The notes: a model not told the origin generated them from the letters alone. Counted from the stretch's first letter, positions 16,067-25,898 are shown. The stretch is DNA of 37,450 nucleotides from Terrimonas pollutisoli (GCF_029360765.1 NZ_JARKNA010000029.1:1-37450); one strand, 5' to 3'. Translations and numbers: made by a program.

Positions 16067-16370
16067 CTTCCAAAATCGTACTGGCACGTTGGTAAACGAA
16101 GTCGCGGTTAAAATCCCAAATGATTAGCTTTCATTTCCTATGCCATTCTTTTGCAGCGTAGGACCCAGAAAGTATTTTACAAAGTCCTTTTTTCTCGTCG
16201 ACAGTGCATTGACACGATTCCCATGGTGATGCGGCATTAGGTTCATTTTGCACCGTTAATCCCCATACCGGCACGCCTTCCTTTTGATATGCATTGATAA
16301 ACACAAAGAAATTGGCCCAGCTTTGCCTATACTCCGGCAACAATTTGCCGCCCTGTTCTACATTATATGC
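16067..16370 (-). pseudogene. Decayed fragment of a third GH30 glycoside hydrolase gene
   Basis: The minus strand aligns with part of the GH30 gene at 16478-17959: GGKLLPEYRQSWANFF, INAYQKEGVPVWG, TVQNEPNAASPWESCQ, then after frame changes LIIWDFNRDFVYQRA and TILED. Similarity stops near 16067 and 16370. Only the middle of the catalytic domain, with the acid/base Glu of NEP, is left. Frameshifts break it and the nucleophile region is absent. Base identity to the intact copy looks high but well short of identical (about 85 percent by eye over one stretch), so the duplication is not recent. Confidence 0.8.
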
Positions 16371-16477
16371 TTTGCCCCTGAAAGTTTTGTATCAGGGAAA
16401 ATACTGGTAACAATCTGCATGCAGACATCTTAATCATAATTTTTTACATGATAATGTGCTAACGTTAATCCTATTGT

Positions 16478-17959
16478 CTATCTACCATTTTGCTTCACAA
16501 GCAAAGTCTGTATTGAGTGCGGTTCACTGGTTAGTTTAACCGCTTGGTCTTTTATCCACAGCAAGTAATTAATCTTGTCCTCAGTCTTGTTCATTGCGAC
16601 AACAGCAATTGTCCCGTCGGGATTTTGATAAGCCGTTGTAAACAATTTATCGCTGCTGTACGAGCAGGAAATACGTTTGGCTCCTACATGAATGAATTTT
16701 GAGAAATGACCGATGTAGTAATATATATTGGTATAAGTTAACGCACCAGTACGTATATCTGCATGTATGGGAGCGAAACAACGATTGCCCACATGATTTG
16801 GTCCTCCGTTTTCATCAAGTAAAACATTCCAGTCGGTCCAGCCAACAGTTCCGGCATTAAAATCATTGATCATCGCCAGGCCGTATCTTTCTCCCATTGC
16901 CCAGTCATTTACTTTATTTGCATCATAATGTTCGATACAACCTTCTGTAAATAGTAAGTTTTTATTGGGAAATGCCTGGTATGCTAAACGTACTTTGTCA
17001 TGTTGGGGACCTTCTTTGCTAAAACTTTCATACCAGTGAAATCCTATTCCCCAAACATATTTTGTCACTTCCGGATCTTCCAAAATTGCTTTGGCTCGTT
17101 GGTAAACGAAGTCACGGTTAAAATCCCAAATGATTAATTTTTTGTTGCCTAAACCATTCTTTTTTAAGGTAGGGCCCAAGAAGTTTTTTACAAAATCTCG
17201 TTCCTCTTCGGCACTGAATTGACAAGATTCCCAAGGTGATGCGGCTCCGGGTTCATTTTGAACAGTCATTCCCCATACCGGCACGCCTTCCTTTTGGTAT
17301 GCATTTATAAACTTAACAAAGAAATCAGCCCAACTTTGCCTGTACTCCGGCAATAGTTTGCCTCCTTTTTTTACTTCTTTGCTGTTCTTCATAAAAGCTG
17401 GTGGGCTCCATGGTGAGACAAACAGAGTGAGCTTACCACCTGTTGCTGCAATTACTTCCTTAATAAAAGGAATACGATACTTTTTATCATGGCTGATATC
17501 AAACGTTTTTAGTTCCTTATCCGCCTCCTTCACATAACTGTAACTCTCACTCGAAAAATCGCAGCTTTGTATGGATGTTCGGGCAAGTGTATAACCAATT
17601 CCATCATTTCCCTTACTATAATAAGCGGTTAGTAATTCCCTTTGTTTGTCCTTAGGCAATTTGTAAAACGTTTCTGCGGAAGCATCTGTTAAGGCTCCAC
17701 CAATGCCAATCATCGTCTGAAATGTTTGTGAAGGATCAACAAAAATCGAAACATCCCCATTGTCAACTTGGGGTTTTGCTATGAAAGGCAATGTTCCTGT
17801 TTTCGCAAGGCGGTAATTCGTATTCTGGGCTGTAGTATAAACAGCAACTTCTTTTTCTCTACGGGGCAACTTTGTGTTTCCTGTCTTCTTATTTTGCGCA
17901 TGCAACGAGGCAATAAACGTAAATAGAGAAACGGATACACCCAAAACTTGTTTATTCAT
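16478..17959 (-). CDS. GH30 family glycoside hydrolase (493 aa)
   Basis: The start at 17959 gives a clean signal peptide (MNKQVLGVSVSLFTFIASLHAQ); an upstream ATG at 18034 would add 25 residues before it and overlap a terminator hairpin, so I reject it. The catalytic features of clan A GH30 are present: IGIGGALTDASAETF, FVSPWSPPAFMKN, the acid/base Glu near 236 in VQNEPGAASPWESC, the nucleophile Glu near 339 in LLFTEGCIEHYD, and WTDWNVLLDENGGPNHVGN. A C-terminal beta domain follows. Members act on beta-1,6-glucans, glucosylceramides or related beta-glycosides; the subfamily cannot be settled by eye. It is the last intact gene of the polysaccharide locus and lies behind a terminator, so it may have its own promoter. 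Confidence 0.92.
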   Translation of the reverse strand: MNKQVLGVSVSLFTFIASLHAQNKKTGNTKLPRREKEVAVYTTAQNTNYRLAKTGTLPFIAKPQVDNGDVSIFVDPSQTFQTMIGIGGALTDASAETFYKLPKDKQRELLTAYYSKGNDGIGYTLARTSIQSCDFSSESYSYVKEADKELKTFDISHDKKYRIPFIKEVIAATGGKLTLFVSPWSPPAFMKNSKEVKKGGKLLPEYRQSWADFFVKFINAYQKEGVPVWGMTVQNEPGAASPWESCQFSAEEERDFVKNFLGPTLKKNGLGNKKLIIWDFNRDFVYQRAKAILEDPEVTKYVWGIGFHWYESFSKEGPQHDKVRLAYQAFPNKNLLFTEGCIEHYDANKVNDWAMGERYGLAMINDFNAGTVGWTDWNVLLDENGGPNHVGNRCFAPIHADIRTGALTYTNIYYYIGHFSKFIHVGAKRISCSYSSDKLFTTAYQNPDGTIAVVAMNKTEDKINYLLWIKDQAVKLTSEPHSIQTLLVKQNGR

Positions 17960-18004
17960 ATTCTGCGATTGTAATTTTTTAATAAGTGCGGAACTAGCTC
18001 TGAA

Positions 18005-18040
18005 AGAAAAAAGCAAAGCCCGTTGTAAAAACAACAGGCT
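18005..18040 (-). terminator. Rho-independent terminator or attenuator upstream of the second GH30 gene
   Basis: On the minus strand AGCCTGTTGT, loop TTTT, ACAACGGGCT (18040 to 18017) forms a 10-bp stem with one G-T wobble, followed by TTGCTTTTTTC. It lies after the DUF1735 gene and 46-58 bases before the GH30 start at 17959. Confidence 0.75.
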
Positions 18041-18219
18041 AAAACTGCTTCATGAGAAAAACACGACTGCTAAAAAAAATATTGAATCGTTACACTTGTA
18101 TGATAGTGATATTTGAGGTATAAAGTGTTCTGCCATTGTATTTTTTAATGGATGCTGAACCTGCGGCAACGTCTTCGGCAGACCGATGCCTGTGCCTGTT
18201 CATCATCTTTTTATAATGC

Positions 18220-19707
18220 TTATTTAAATTCAAATGCGGAAGCAGTAATTCCCGTGGTTCCTAAATCATTTCCCCCACCTCTTACGGTGAGATAGTACGT
18301 GCCTCCGGTAGGTGGGGTAAAGGTGCCACCATTGCCATTACAGCTTATTGCCGAAAGCTGCGCATTGAAAGGAGACACCCCGCAGCCAGCCCACGTATTT
18401 AAACTCAGCAACATCACTGCAGCAGGGTCCCAGCCGGTAGTAACATCCTGGCCGTCCTGCGGTTTCTTCTTTGATAACCATACTTCAAACCACACATTGT
18501 TTGCGCCGGAACCTTTCACATGCATATCAACCTTATATTGCCGGCGACCATAAAGGCGTACTTCCTGGTAGACGCCTGCCTGGTTCCAGCCTCCATTACC
18601 ACCTTTATACAGAATAGAACCGGCTTGTGTATCTATAGTTGCCGTTACATCATTGCTCCAGGAAATATTTACCGGCACCCATTTGGTAATGTCTCCGATC
18701 AAATTCACACGAGGAGCAAATAAAACAAGAATATCATCTGCATTAAAATAAACAACAATCTTATTTCTGTTCCCATCAATTGGAAATTTAGAATCAGTGA
18801 TCGTTAATCCCAATGCAACTACCGAGCCTGCGTACTGCGATAGTTTGGCTATGTCTATCTTAGGAATTGTGTTTCCCTGGAGCACACCATTTTTAACGCT
18901 CATCGATATACTATTATTAAATGTGTAATCCGATGAATTCAATGTTACGGTATTGGAGGGTAATGTACCAGCGCTTATCATACCGGCGATTGCACTATTG
19001 TCAACTGTGACGGTGACATCGGTTGTAGCCAGGTCGGCAATACCTTCCCGCATGATAGGTATGGAATAATTAACTGTGTTCGCAACGCTGTCTATCGTAT
19101 AACTATCATCATCCAACGCAAGTACGCTATTGTCATCATTTATAGCGGCAGGAAAATGTACCTTACCAACGAGTGAATCAACAGGGAAATAAATGACCAC
19201 TTTGTTCGAGGAGGTATTTACATCAAATTTATCCGCACTTTTCACAACGATTCCCAGCGCTGCATTTTTGCCACTGTATTTGTTCATATTGGCGACTTTA
19301 ATTTTAGGAGTGATCGCCCCTTTCATTATCCCGTTTGTGTATGCAATAGTATCCGTATTAGCAAGCTCGTAATCTGATGGATCAAGTGCTACCGTGTTGG
19401 CAGGAAGTTTACCCGATTGTATAAAATCGAGAATACTGTTGGTATCCGCCGCCACATTCACAGCGAAAGGAGCAAAATCCGAAAAGCCACCACGGTAAAC
19501 TGTTACCGGGAAATTGATCAGATTTTTCACCGTATCAATGTTATAATTGCTCAGTGCAGCAACAATCCCATCATCATCGGGAAAGTATACTTTACCTGTC
19601 TCTTTTGTTTTGATGTCCCCAAAATTATCGGGCCTGCATCCCAAAAACAAACACAGAAACAAGGCGGACTGAATGACGAGTAAGGAACGAAATATTTTAT
19701 TTTTCAT
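18220..19707 (-). CDS. DUF1735-type surface glycan-binding lipoprotein (495 aa)
   Basis: The start at 19707 gives a lipoprotein signal (MKNKIFRSLLVIQSALFLCL, then FLGC), better than the upstream Met at 19773. Two DUF1735-like immunoglobulin-type repeats follow at about 35-180 and 185-325. Each opens with a GKVYFP/GKVHFP strand, includes LPANTVALDPSDYEL or LPSNTVTLNSSDYTF, and closes NKVVIYFPVD or NKIVVYFNAD. The last 165 residues form a separate beta-sandwich-like region (YQEVRLYGRRQYKVDMHVKG, NNVWFEVWLSKKKP, GGTYYLTVRGGGND) resembling a carbohydrate-binding module. In Bacteroidota polysaccharide loci such proteins hold glycan at the cell surface and hand it to the GH and SusCD pair. Confidence 0.82.
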   Translation of the reverse strand: MKNKIFRSLLVIQSALFLCLFLGCRPDNFGDIKTKETGKVYFPDDDGIVAALSNYNIDTVKNLINFPVTVYRGGFSDFAPFAVNVAADTNSILDFIQSGKLPANTVALDPSDYELANTDTIAYTNGIMKGAITPKIKVANMNKYSGKNAALGIVVKSADKFDVNTSSNKVVIYFPVDSLVGKVHFPAAINDDNSVLALDDDSYTIDSVANTVNYSIPIMREGIADLATTDVTVTVDNSAIAGMISAGTLPSNTVTLNSSDYTFNNSISMSVKNGVLQGNTIPKIDIAKLSQYAGSVVALGLTITDSKFPIDGNRNKIVVYFNADDILVLFAPRVNLIGDITKWVPVNISWSNDVTATIDTQAGSILYKGGNGGWNQAGVYQEVRLYGRRQYKVDMHVKGSGANNVWFEVWLSKKKPQDGQDVTTGWDPAAVMLLSLNTWAGCGVSPFNAQLSAISCNGNGGTFTPPTGGTYYLTVRGGGNDLGTTGITASAFEFK

Positions 19708-19711
19708 TTGT

Positions 19712-19801
19712 TTATTTTTTATTGTTTTTTGGCCAAATGGAATTCGCCAAGTAATCATCCCAGTTAGTGGCAAGCATTATCATGGCCCATTTCATAAACA
19801 T
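19712..19801 (-). CDS. Possible 29-codon reading frame between GH30 and DUF1735 genes
   Basis: An ATG at 19801 (or 19795) opens MFMKWAMIMLATNWDDYLAN, then SIWPKNNKK and stop. It fills the 100-base gap between two operon genes, starting six bases after the GH30 stop codon. It has no recognised family. It may be a real microprotein, a remnant of another gene's C-terminus, or chance. Confidence 0.2.
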   Translation of the reverse strand: MFMKWAMIMLATNWDDYLANSIWPKNNKK

Positions 19802-19806
19802 TTTTA

Positions 19807-21291
19807 TTATTCAATAATGATTGTTTGAATACTATGGGCATTTGATGTATGGCCTGCCCAAAAACCATTTGACCAGATATGATAATAAATGTTGTCATCG
19901 CTCCGGTTCAATACAACAACCGCTACTTTGCCATCTTTATTTATAAAAGCCGTTGTTTGTAATGCACTACGGTTAGTCAAAGCAGCTATGCGCTTTGCTG
20001 CCGGACGAATAAACTTTGAAAACTGACCAATGTAGCAGAATTCATTCCTGATATTTATACTACCTGAAATTGTATTTCCAATGATTGGTGCGTAACTAAC
20101 ATTGCCAACATGACTGGGGCCACCATTCTGATCAAGTAGCATGTTCCAATCGCACCAGGCTCTGATACCGCTGTTTAAATCGTTCAGGATATTATTGCCA
20201 TACAGCTCTCCCAAGGCCCAGGGGTTATTTTCGTAAAAATGAGTTCTGCCCATGCTACCTTCGGTAAAAAGCAGATTCAGATCCGGAAATGCCTTATTCA
20301 CTTGTAATACATTGTCATACATTGGCGGATTATTTGTCCATGTTTCATACCAATGCAGGCCGGCCCCCCACACATATTTTGCTGCTTGCGGATCTTTTAG
20401 AATAGTACTTACATATTGATATACCAGGTCACGGTTGTGATCCCATACAATTATCTTCTTGTCAGCAAAATTGTTTTTTTCAATGGCGGGACCCAAAGCG
20501 TTTTTAATAAAATCCCTTTCTTCTTCAGCGCTAAAGAGGCATGATTCCCAAGGAGCATTGTTCATTGGTTCATTCTGAATAGTAACACCCCAAACAGGAA
20601 CACCTGCTGCACGATATGCCTGAATAAACTTTACAAAGTAATCCGCCCAGACCTGGTAAAATTCTTTTTTCAACTTACCCCCATGTAGCATATCATTATT
20701 GTCCTTCATCCATGCCGGGGGGCTCCATGGACTTGCCAATAAAGTAAGCTGACCCTTCAACTTGTCATTCGCTTTTTTTATTAACGGGATCTTATAGTGC
20801 AGATCATGGTTTATGGAAAATGACTTAAGCGAAACATCATTCTCACTTACATAAGTATAGGATTCGCTTGAAAAATCACAGCTATTTATATTGGTTCTTC
20901 CAAATGTGTAGCCAATTCCATTTTGCGGATCATAATAAGCAGTAAGAACGGAATCCTGTGCTGTCTGGGAAAGTTTTGCAAACGTTTCGGCAGCGGCATC
21001 TGTCAACGCACCGCCAAAACCAATAATGCTTTGAAACTGACGGGATGGATCTATAAAAATACATACATCTGTTTCCAGTGGTTGTGCCTTGGGCTCAAAA
21101 CCAATAGTTGCCGTTTGAGTTATTTTTTCATTGGTGCCTTTTGTAGTTGAATAAACAATCCCCTTCGAATCCCAGCTAACTTCTTTTATTGTGGAGCTAC
21201 CTATATCAAGCTTCTTTGTGCAACCTGCCAAAGGGAAAACGAACAATCCAGGCAGTATGATGAATAAAGCAAACAATGTTTTATTTTCCAT
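19807..21291 (-). CDS. GH30 family glycoside hydrolase, lipoprotein (494 aa)
   Basis: The start at 21291 yields MENKTLFALFIILPGLFVFP followed by the lipobox LAGC, so the enzyme should be membrane-anchored and probably surface-exposed. The upstream Met at 21360 overlaps the SusD gene and is unlikely. GH30 hallmarks are IGFGGALTDAAAETF, LLASPWSPPAWMKD, the acid/base Glu near 241 (IQNEPMNNAPWESC), the nucleophile Glu near 344 (LLFTEGSMGRTHF), and WCDWNMLLDQNGGPSHVGN. It is a clear paralogue of the second GH30. Being lipid-anchored and next to SusCD, it is the likely outer enzyme that makes the first cuts (inference). A beta-1,6-glucan substrate is plausible from known loci with GH30 and SusCD, but not proven here. 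Confidence 0.92.
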   Translation of the reverse strand: MENKTLFALFIILPGLFVFPLAGCTKKLDIGSSTIKEVSWDSKGIVYSTTKGTNEKITQTATIGFEPKAQPLETDVCIFIDPSRQFQSIIGFGGALTDAAAETFAKLSQTAQDSVLTAYYDPQNGIGYTFGRTNINSCDFSSESYTYVSENDVSLKSFSINHDLHYKIPLIKKANDKLKGQLTLLASPWSPPAWMKDNNDMLHGGKLKKEFYQVWADYFVKFIQAYRAAGVPVWGVTIQNEPMNNAPWESCLFSAEEERDFIKNALGPAIEKNNFADKKIIVWDHNRDLVYQYVSTILKDPQAAKYVWGAGLHWYETWTNNPPMYDNVLQVNKAFPDLNLLFTEGSMGRTHFYENNPWALGELYGNNILNDLNSGIRAWCDWNMLLDQNGGPSHVGNVSYAPIIGNTISGSINIRNEFCYIGQFSKFIRPAAKRIAALTNRSALQTTAFINKDGKVAVVVLNRSDDNIYYHIWSNGFWAGHTSNAHSIQTIIIE

Positions 21292-21316
21292 AATAGCTAT
21301 TAAAACTGTTATTCGT

Positions 21317-23011
21317 TTACCATCCTGAATTTTGTGCCCAGCCGGTTTTGGTAATCTCATCCTGCGGTATAGGGTACCAGGTCATTTTATTTTCAAAAAC
21401 CCTATTCTCCAGATTTGTAACCGTGTAGCTATATGTAGTACCATTTTTAATGATCTCTATACGGTTTACAGGTTTATTAAAATAGGTTGTCCCCTTTTTC
21501 CACCTGCGTACATCCCATAAACGCTGATCTTCAAAACCTAATTCCACATTGCGTTCATGCTCTATGCTTTGCTGGTTAAGTTGCGCCGCATTTAATGAAG
21601 GCATGTTCACACGCTGCCTTACAAGATTAATCGCATCCAATGCCGTCATGCCATAGCCTTGTGGATCTGCTGTTGCCCCATACGCATTGTACATTGCTTC
21701 AGCATAATCCAGCAATATTGCTCCATACCGGAAATAGCTCCATGTGTGTGCGGAACTTGTGCCTGCCACCAGGTCTACTGACTGGTTCACCCATTTTGAA
21801 AGATAGTAGCCGGTTTTGGTGGCGTTCAGCGTTGGCAGGCCACTGTTACCACCTGTAAATGTTTCAATAGTCTTAGAAGAAAATGTAGCGCCGTTATATA
21901 CCACGGTTACCGCCATACGAGGATCTCGATTTGTATAGGGATTGGCAGCATCATCAGGATTCGACCAATCAAAAGGCCTTGCACCGGTGATATTGCCGTT
22001 ATTATCTTTCTCAAGCACTTCAAACTCATCCACAAAATTTTGTGTGGGTGCAATACTGTTACCGTTGCTATTCTGAAAAACAATCGGGAAGTTATCTCTT
22101 TCGATATTATTGATATTGCCGTAACGCCGGTAAAAGATCAGTTCATTGGAACTGGCATTATTGGCGCCAAACAGGTTGCTATAATTTGCATCCAGCGAAT
22201 AAGCATTCGATGCAATAACATCATGCAATGCACTCGCCGCATCAGCCCAGGTAGCCGTAGCGCCGGCGTCCTTGAACAAAGGGCTTGCAGCATACAGCAA
22301 TGCTTTTCCCTTCAATGCTTTGATAGCACCGAATGTTACACGGCCCTGGCTGTACCATGAATAAGGCGCCAGGTTGGAAGGGATAATGTTAGCGGCTGAA
22401 TCGCATAAAGAAACAATGTATTTTATGCATTCGTCAACCGTATTGCGGGATATGTTTTTCCAGGTAGCCGGATCGTCATAGTTCAATGGCTGATGCATAA
22501 TTGGCACACCGCCATAACGCTTTACCAGATCAAAATAAAAGAACGCCTTTAAGAACAGTGCTTCCCCCTGCATGAACTTTATATTGTTCCGTGCATTGTA
22601 CAGGGCAGATGAATCAGCAGAAATGATCTGTCCTTTAATGTAATCTATGTTTGCCTTGTCTTTATTGGCAAGGTAAAGATTTGCCTGCCGGATACCGTTA
22701 AAGTCACGCCACCACGAACCATCGGGATTATTGTATTGATTCCAGATGCCATTATTAAATGTGTGCGATGCCCAGGTGATATCCGTTGCTTCTGCATTCT
22801 CTGTTACAGCTTCGTAATCAAGAAGCGAAAAGCCATCAGGTAAATAACTGTAAATATTCCATACCGCCTGCTGCACATAGTTGTAATTGGAGTACAGATC
22901 ATCAGGCGATACATAGGTTTTTACTTCATGCACCTCTAAGAAATCCTTCTTACAGGACACATCGATAAAGAGGATGGCGAATAATAATATGATGACAACA
23001 ATTTTCTTCAT
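21317..23011 (-). CDS. SusD/RagB family nutrient-binding lipoprotein, second pair (564 aa)
   Basis: The lipoprotein signal is MKKIVVIILLFAILFIDVSC with KKDFLE after the Cys, as is normal for SusD. Other family features are SWWRDFNGIRQANLYLANKD, the helix ALFLKAFFYFDLVKRYGGVP (a TPR-like repeat), and the C-terminal block ALDAINLVRQRVNMPSL, IEHERNVELGFEDQRLWDVR and WYPIPQDEITKTGW. SusD acts as the lid over its SusC partner and binds glycan at the cell surface. It starts 26 bases after the stop of the SusC at 23037-25898, which is its partner. Confidence 0.95.
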   Translation of the reverse strand: MKKIVVIILLFAILFIDVSCKKDFLEVHEVKTYVSPDDLYSNYNYVQQAVWNIYSYLPDGFSLLDYEAVTENAEATDITWASHTFNNGIWNQYNNPDGSWWRDFNGIRQANLYLANKDKANIDYIKGQIISADSSALYNARNNIKFMQGEALFLKAFFYFDLVKRYGGVPIMHQPLNYDDPATWKNISRNTVDECIKYIVSLCDSAANIIPSNLAPYSWYSQGRVTFGAIKALKGKALLYAASPLFKDAGATATWADAASALHDVIASNAYSLDANYSNLFGANNASSNELIFYRRYGNINNIERDNFPIVFQNSNGNSIAPTQNFVDEFEVLEKDNNGNITGARPFDWSNPDDAANPYTNRDPRMAVTVVYNGATFSSKTIETFTGGNSGLPTLNATKTGYYLSKWVNQSVDLVAGTSSAHTWSYFRYGAILLDYAEAMYNAYGATADPQGYGMTALDAINLVRQRVNMPSLNAAQLNQQSIEHERNVELGFEDQRLWDVRRWKKGTTYFNKPVNRIEIIKNGTTYSYTVTNLENRVFENKMTWYPIPQDEITKTGWAQNSGW

Positions 23012-23036
23012 AGCATGATATAATTGTATAGTGTAT

Positions 23037-25898
23037 CTAAAATTTTATATTGAATCCGAAATTCACCACTTTGGTCAACGGATAGTTCATCGAAAGATTC
23101 TCCGGTTCCAGGCCATCGATCTTGTTAAAGACAAATAGATTAGTTCCATTGGCAAACAACCTTATCGAACCGATTTTTTGTAAAAATCCTTTCTTCGAAA
23201 AAGTATATCCCAGCTCGAGACTACGGAGTTTGATAAAATCACCACTACGCAACCAGAAATCGGAAGACTGATCGTTATTAGGATTGCTGAGTGTAGAAAG
23301 CCTTGGCGTTGTCGCCGTTGCGGCAGTTGCAGGCGTCCAGCTATTGTTGGAGAAGACGGTTATGTTATTGTTGTTTACGAATGGGTGCGTGTAGTTGTAT
23401 GCCCCTGCAAGCAGGTTGACTGTTCGGTGCAGCACACCTTGTGTGAATGCACTAAGATCAAATCCTTCCCAGGCGAATCCTATGTTTAAGCCAAGGGTGA
23501 TTTCCGGCACATTGCTGTACCCGAACGCTTGCATATCATACCAATTGATAATCCCATTGCCATCCAGGTCTTTATATTTCAAGTCACCCGGCTTTATATT
23601 GGCAAAAGATGATGCAGGCACACCTGCCTTTAAATTGCCATTGGCATCAAAATCTGATTGCTGATAAAAGCCGTCAAAGGCCAAACCTTTCTCCTGGTTG
23701 ATAGCAAAGCCTTTTGTATAAAGCCGATCAAAAGGTTGTGCCGTCTCTGATCTATCAATAATTTTATTTCTTGCAAATGCAGCAGACCCGGAAATATGGT
23801 ATTTAAAGTCACCTGCTTTGTTGTCATAATTTAGCACTGCTTCAAAGCCCTTGTTGCGCACCACACCACTGTTTACCCAGGGTAAATTAAATCCGGTGAA
23901 TGCAGGAACACTGGCAGAAGGAATTTCATAAATGCCCGTACGCTTTTCGCTGAATACATCAACTGAGGCAGACAATGTTTTCCAAAGACGGATATCAAAA
24001 CCAAGATTGAAACTTTTTTTTAATTCCCAGGTAGCATTCGGGTTTGCAAGTTGCGAGGTCGCCATACCGCCTTGAAACGAGTTATTGCTTCCAACAATCC
24101 ATCCGTTGGCGCCGCCGGCCTGTTCTTCATACAGGAAACGAAAACCTTCATTGATATTGCCTCCAGAACCATAGGATGCCCTGAATTTTAAATAGTCAAC
24201 CACCTTGTTGCCTTTCAAAAAGTGTTCGTTGGATGCCACCCATCCAATACCAACCGCAGGAAAAAAACCGTATCTATTTCCAGCCGCAAAATCAGCAGAC
24301 CCCATGTAAGCGCCACTAATATCAACAATATATTTTTGCGCATAATCATACGTTACATCAGTAGACAATCCTTGTACACGCACGGGATAGTATTGCCCAT
24401 CGTGAAGATAGCTTTCTCTTCTTCCCAGTAAGGTTCCTGAAAATGTGTGTTTACCAAAAGAGCGGTTATAATCAAACCCCAACTCGAGTGTATTGCGATT
24501 CCAGTGCGAAGTTCCGCCATCACCGGTTGAGAGCGGCGCATCATTGCCAATAGTTCTGTAAACAATGTTGCTGTCTGCATCCCTCACCGGCATATCCTGT
24601 GCATTCTTTACAATTTCATAGCTTCTTACAGAATAAGATGTAGAATAGTATCCTCCATACTGATTATTGAATGACAGACCTCCGGTAAGATTCAACCCTG
24701 GTGTTATAATATCGAGTTTTTGTCTTAACATAACACCCGTCTGCAATGTTCTTGTGTGGGCCCTGTAGATACCACCTTGCTGTAGTAGCTCCACCGGATT
24801 GAAATTATATACGGAGCTGTTGCCCCAGGTGCCATTGGGGTTCTTTATCGGAAAAGCTGCAGCAGGAATAGTCATCAGGTTATTAAACAACTGCCAGGCA
24901 GGGAAACCGGAAGGAGTGTTACGGTCTTCAATAATGCCGGAAACATTTGCCGACACCAGAAGGGTTTTAGTTAAGTCAATATCGGCATTGGCCCGGAGAT
25001 TGAATTTGTGATAAGTAGCGTTTGTGCCAAAGTCTTTATTAATTGCCCTGGCATTTTTGTACAAACCATTATTGTTCATATAATCCAGCATTACGAAATA
25101 CCTGGCGGTTTGATTACCTCCTCTGAACAATAGATTGTAGTTCTGGATATAGGATGTATTATTTAATAGTTCTTTGTACCAGTCCACATTTGGATGAAAG
25201 GGATCGTTGACTGCCTTGTATAAATCAGGATTGGGATATTTTGGTGAAAATCCATCGTTTACCAGTGCCTGGTTATATAATGTCGTGTAATCATAAGCAA
25301 CCATTACCCGCGGTAGTTGCACCGGGCTTGAAATGCCATATTTTGCACTGAATACAACTTCATTTTTAGACGCTATTTTCCCTTTTCTTGTGCGGATACT
25401 CAAAACTCCTGCGCCGCCCTGTAAACCAAACATAGCAGTAGCAGATGCATCCTTTAGCAATGTCACCGATTCTATCTCGTAAGGTGAAAACGCACTTAAA
25501 GCATTTAATTCAACGCGGAAACCATCCAGTAAAATAACCAATTGGTTGCCGCCGATATTCCAGCTCGTTTGCCCGCGTACATAAAGGGTAGGAAAGTCAT
25601 ATCCCGGTTCTCCTGAGCCTGTAACAACTGTGAGACCCGGTATCCTCCCCTGAAGCGTATTCAATAAGTTACCGGTAAACATTTTGGTGAGCTCGTTACC
25701 CGAAAGCGTATAAGTAGCTCCGGTGCTTCGCCATTGCCGCTCCCTTTTAAAACCAAGATCCACCATTGTATCGACAACTTGCATATCACCGCCTGATGAT
25801 GGCTTTGGATTAATGACAATTGTTGACTGCGCCCTGGAAGCAATGCAACTGCACAGTATGATTGACAAAAACAATAATATCTTATGATGCTTTTTCAT
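23037..25898 (-). CDS. SusC-like TonB-dependent receptor without N-terminal extension domains (953 aa)
   Basis: The signal peptide is MKKHHKILLFLSIILCSCIA through SRAQ. Unlike most SusC proteins there is no carboxypeptidase-D-like regulatory domain and no STN domain. After a short spacer with a TonB-box-like DTMVDLGF the plug begins (LLNTLQGRIPGLTVVTGSGE, LYVRGQTSWN, VTLLKDASATAMFGLQGGAG). The 22-strand-type barrel fills the rest, with the SusC motif YKDLDGNGIINWYD and a final strand ending VVNFGFNIKF. It imports oligosaccharides through the outer membrane, powered by TonB. It follows SusD1 by 25 bases and precedes its own SusD. Confidence 0.95.
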   Translation of the reverse strand: MKKHHKILLFLSIILCSCIASRAQSTIVINPKPSSGGDMQVVDTMVDLGFKRERQWRSTGATYTLSGNELTKMFTGNLLNTLQGRIPGLTVVTGSGEPGYDFPTLYVRGQTSWNIGGNQLVILLDGFRVELNALSAFSPYEIESVTLLKDASATAMFGLQGGAGVLSIRTRKGKIASKNEVVFSAKYGISSPVQLPRVMVAYDYTTLYNQALVNDGFSPKYPNPDLYKAVNDPFHPNVDWYKELLNNTSYIQNYNLLFRGGNQTARYFVMLDYMNNNGLYKNARAINKDFGTNATYHKFNLRANADIDLTKTLLVSANVSGIIEDRNTPSGFPAWQLFNNLMTIPAAAFPIKNPNGTWGNSSVYNFNPVELLQQGGIYRAHTRTLQTGVMLRQKLDIITPGLNLTGGLSFNNQYGGYYSTSYSVRSYEIVKNAQDMPVRDADSNIVYRTIGNDAPLSTGDGGTSHWNRNTLELGFDYNRSFGKHTFSGTLLGRRESYLHDGQYYPVRVQGLSTDVTYDYAQKYIVDISGAYMGSADFAAGNRYGFFPAVGIGWVASNEHFLKGNKVVDYLKFRASYGSGGNINEGFRFLYEEQAGGANGWIVGSNNSFQGGMATSQLANPNATWELKKSFNLGFDIRLWKTLSASVDVFSEKRTGIYEIPSASVPAFTGFNLPWVNSGVVRNKGFEAVLNYDNKAGDFKYHISGSAAFARNKIIDRSETAQPFDRLYTKGFAINQEKGLAFDGFYQQSDFDANGNLKAGVPASSFANIKPGDLKYKDLDGNGIINWYDMQAFGYSNVPEITLGLNIGFAWEGFDLSAFTQGVLHRTVNLLAGAYNYTHPFVNNNNITVFSNNSWTPATAATATTPRLSTLSNPNNDQSSDFWLRSGDFIKLRSLELGYTFSKKGFLQKIGSIRLFANGTNLFVFNKIDGLEPENLSMNYPLTKVVNFGFNIKF

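Noticed and set aside
18090..18206. A 38-codon minus-strand frame starting MNRHRHRSAEDVAAGSASIK between the DUF1735 and second GH30 genes
   Set aside because: It shows no recognised similarity, and it lies in a leader region that also holds a terminator. It may be chance.
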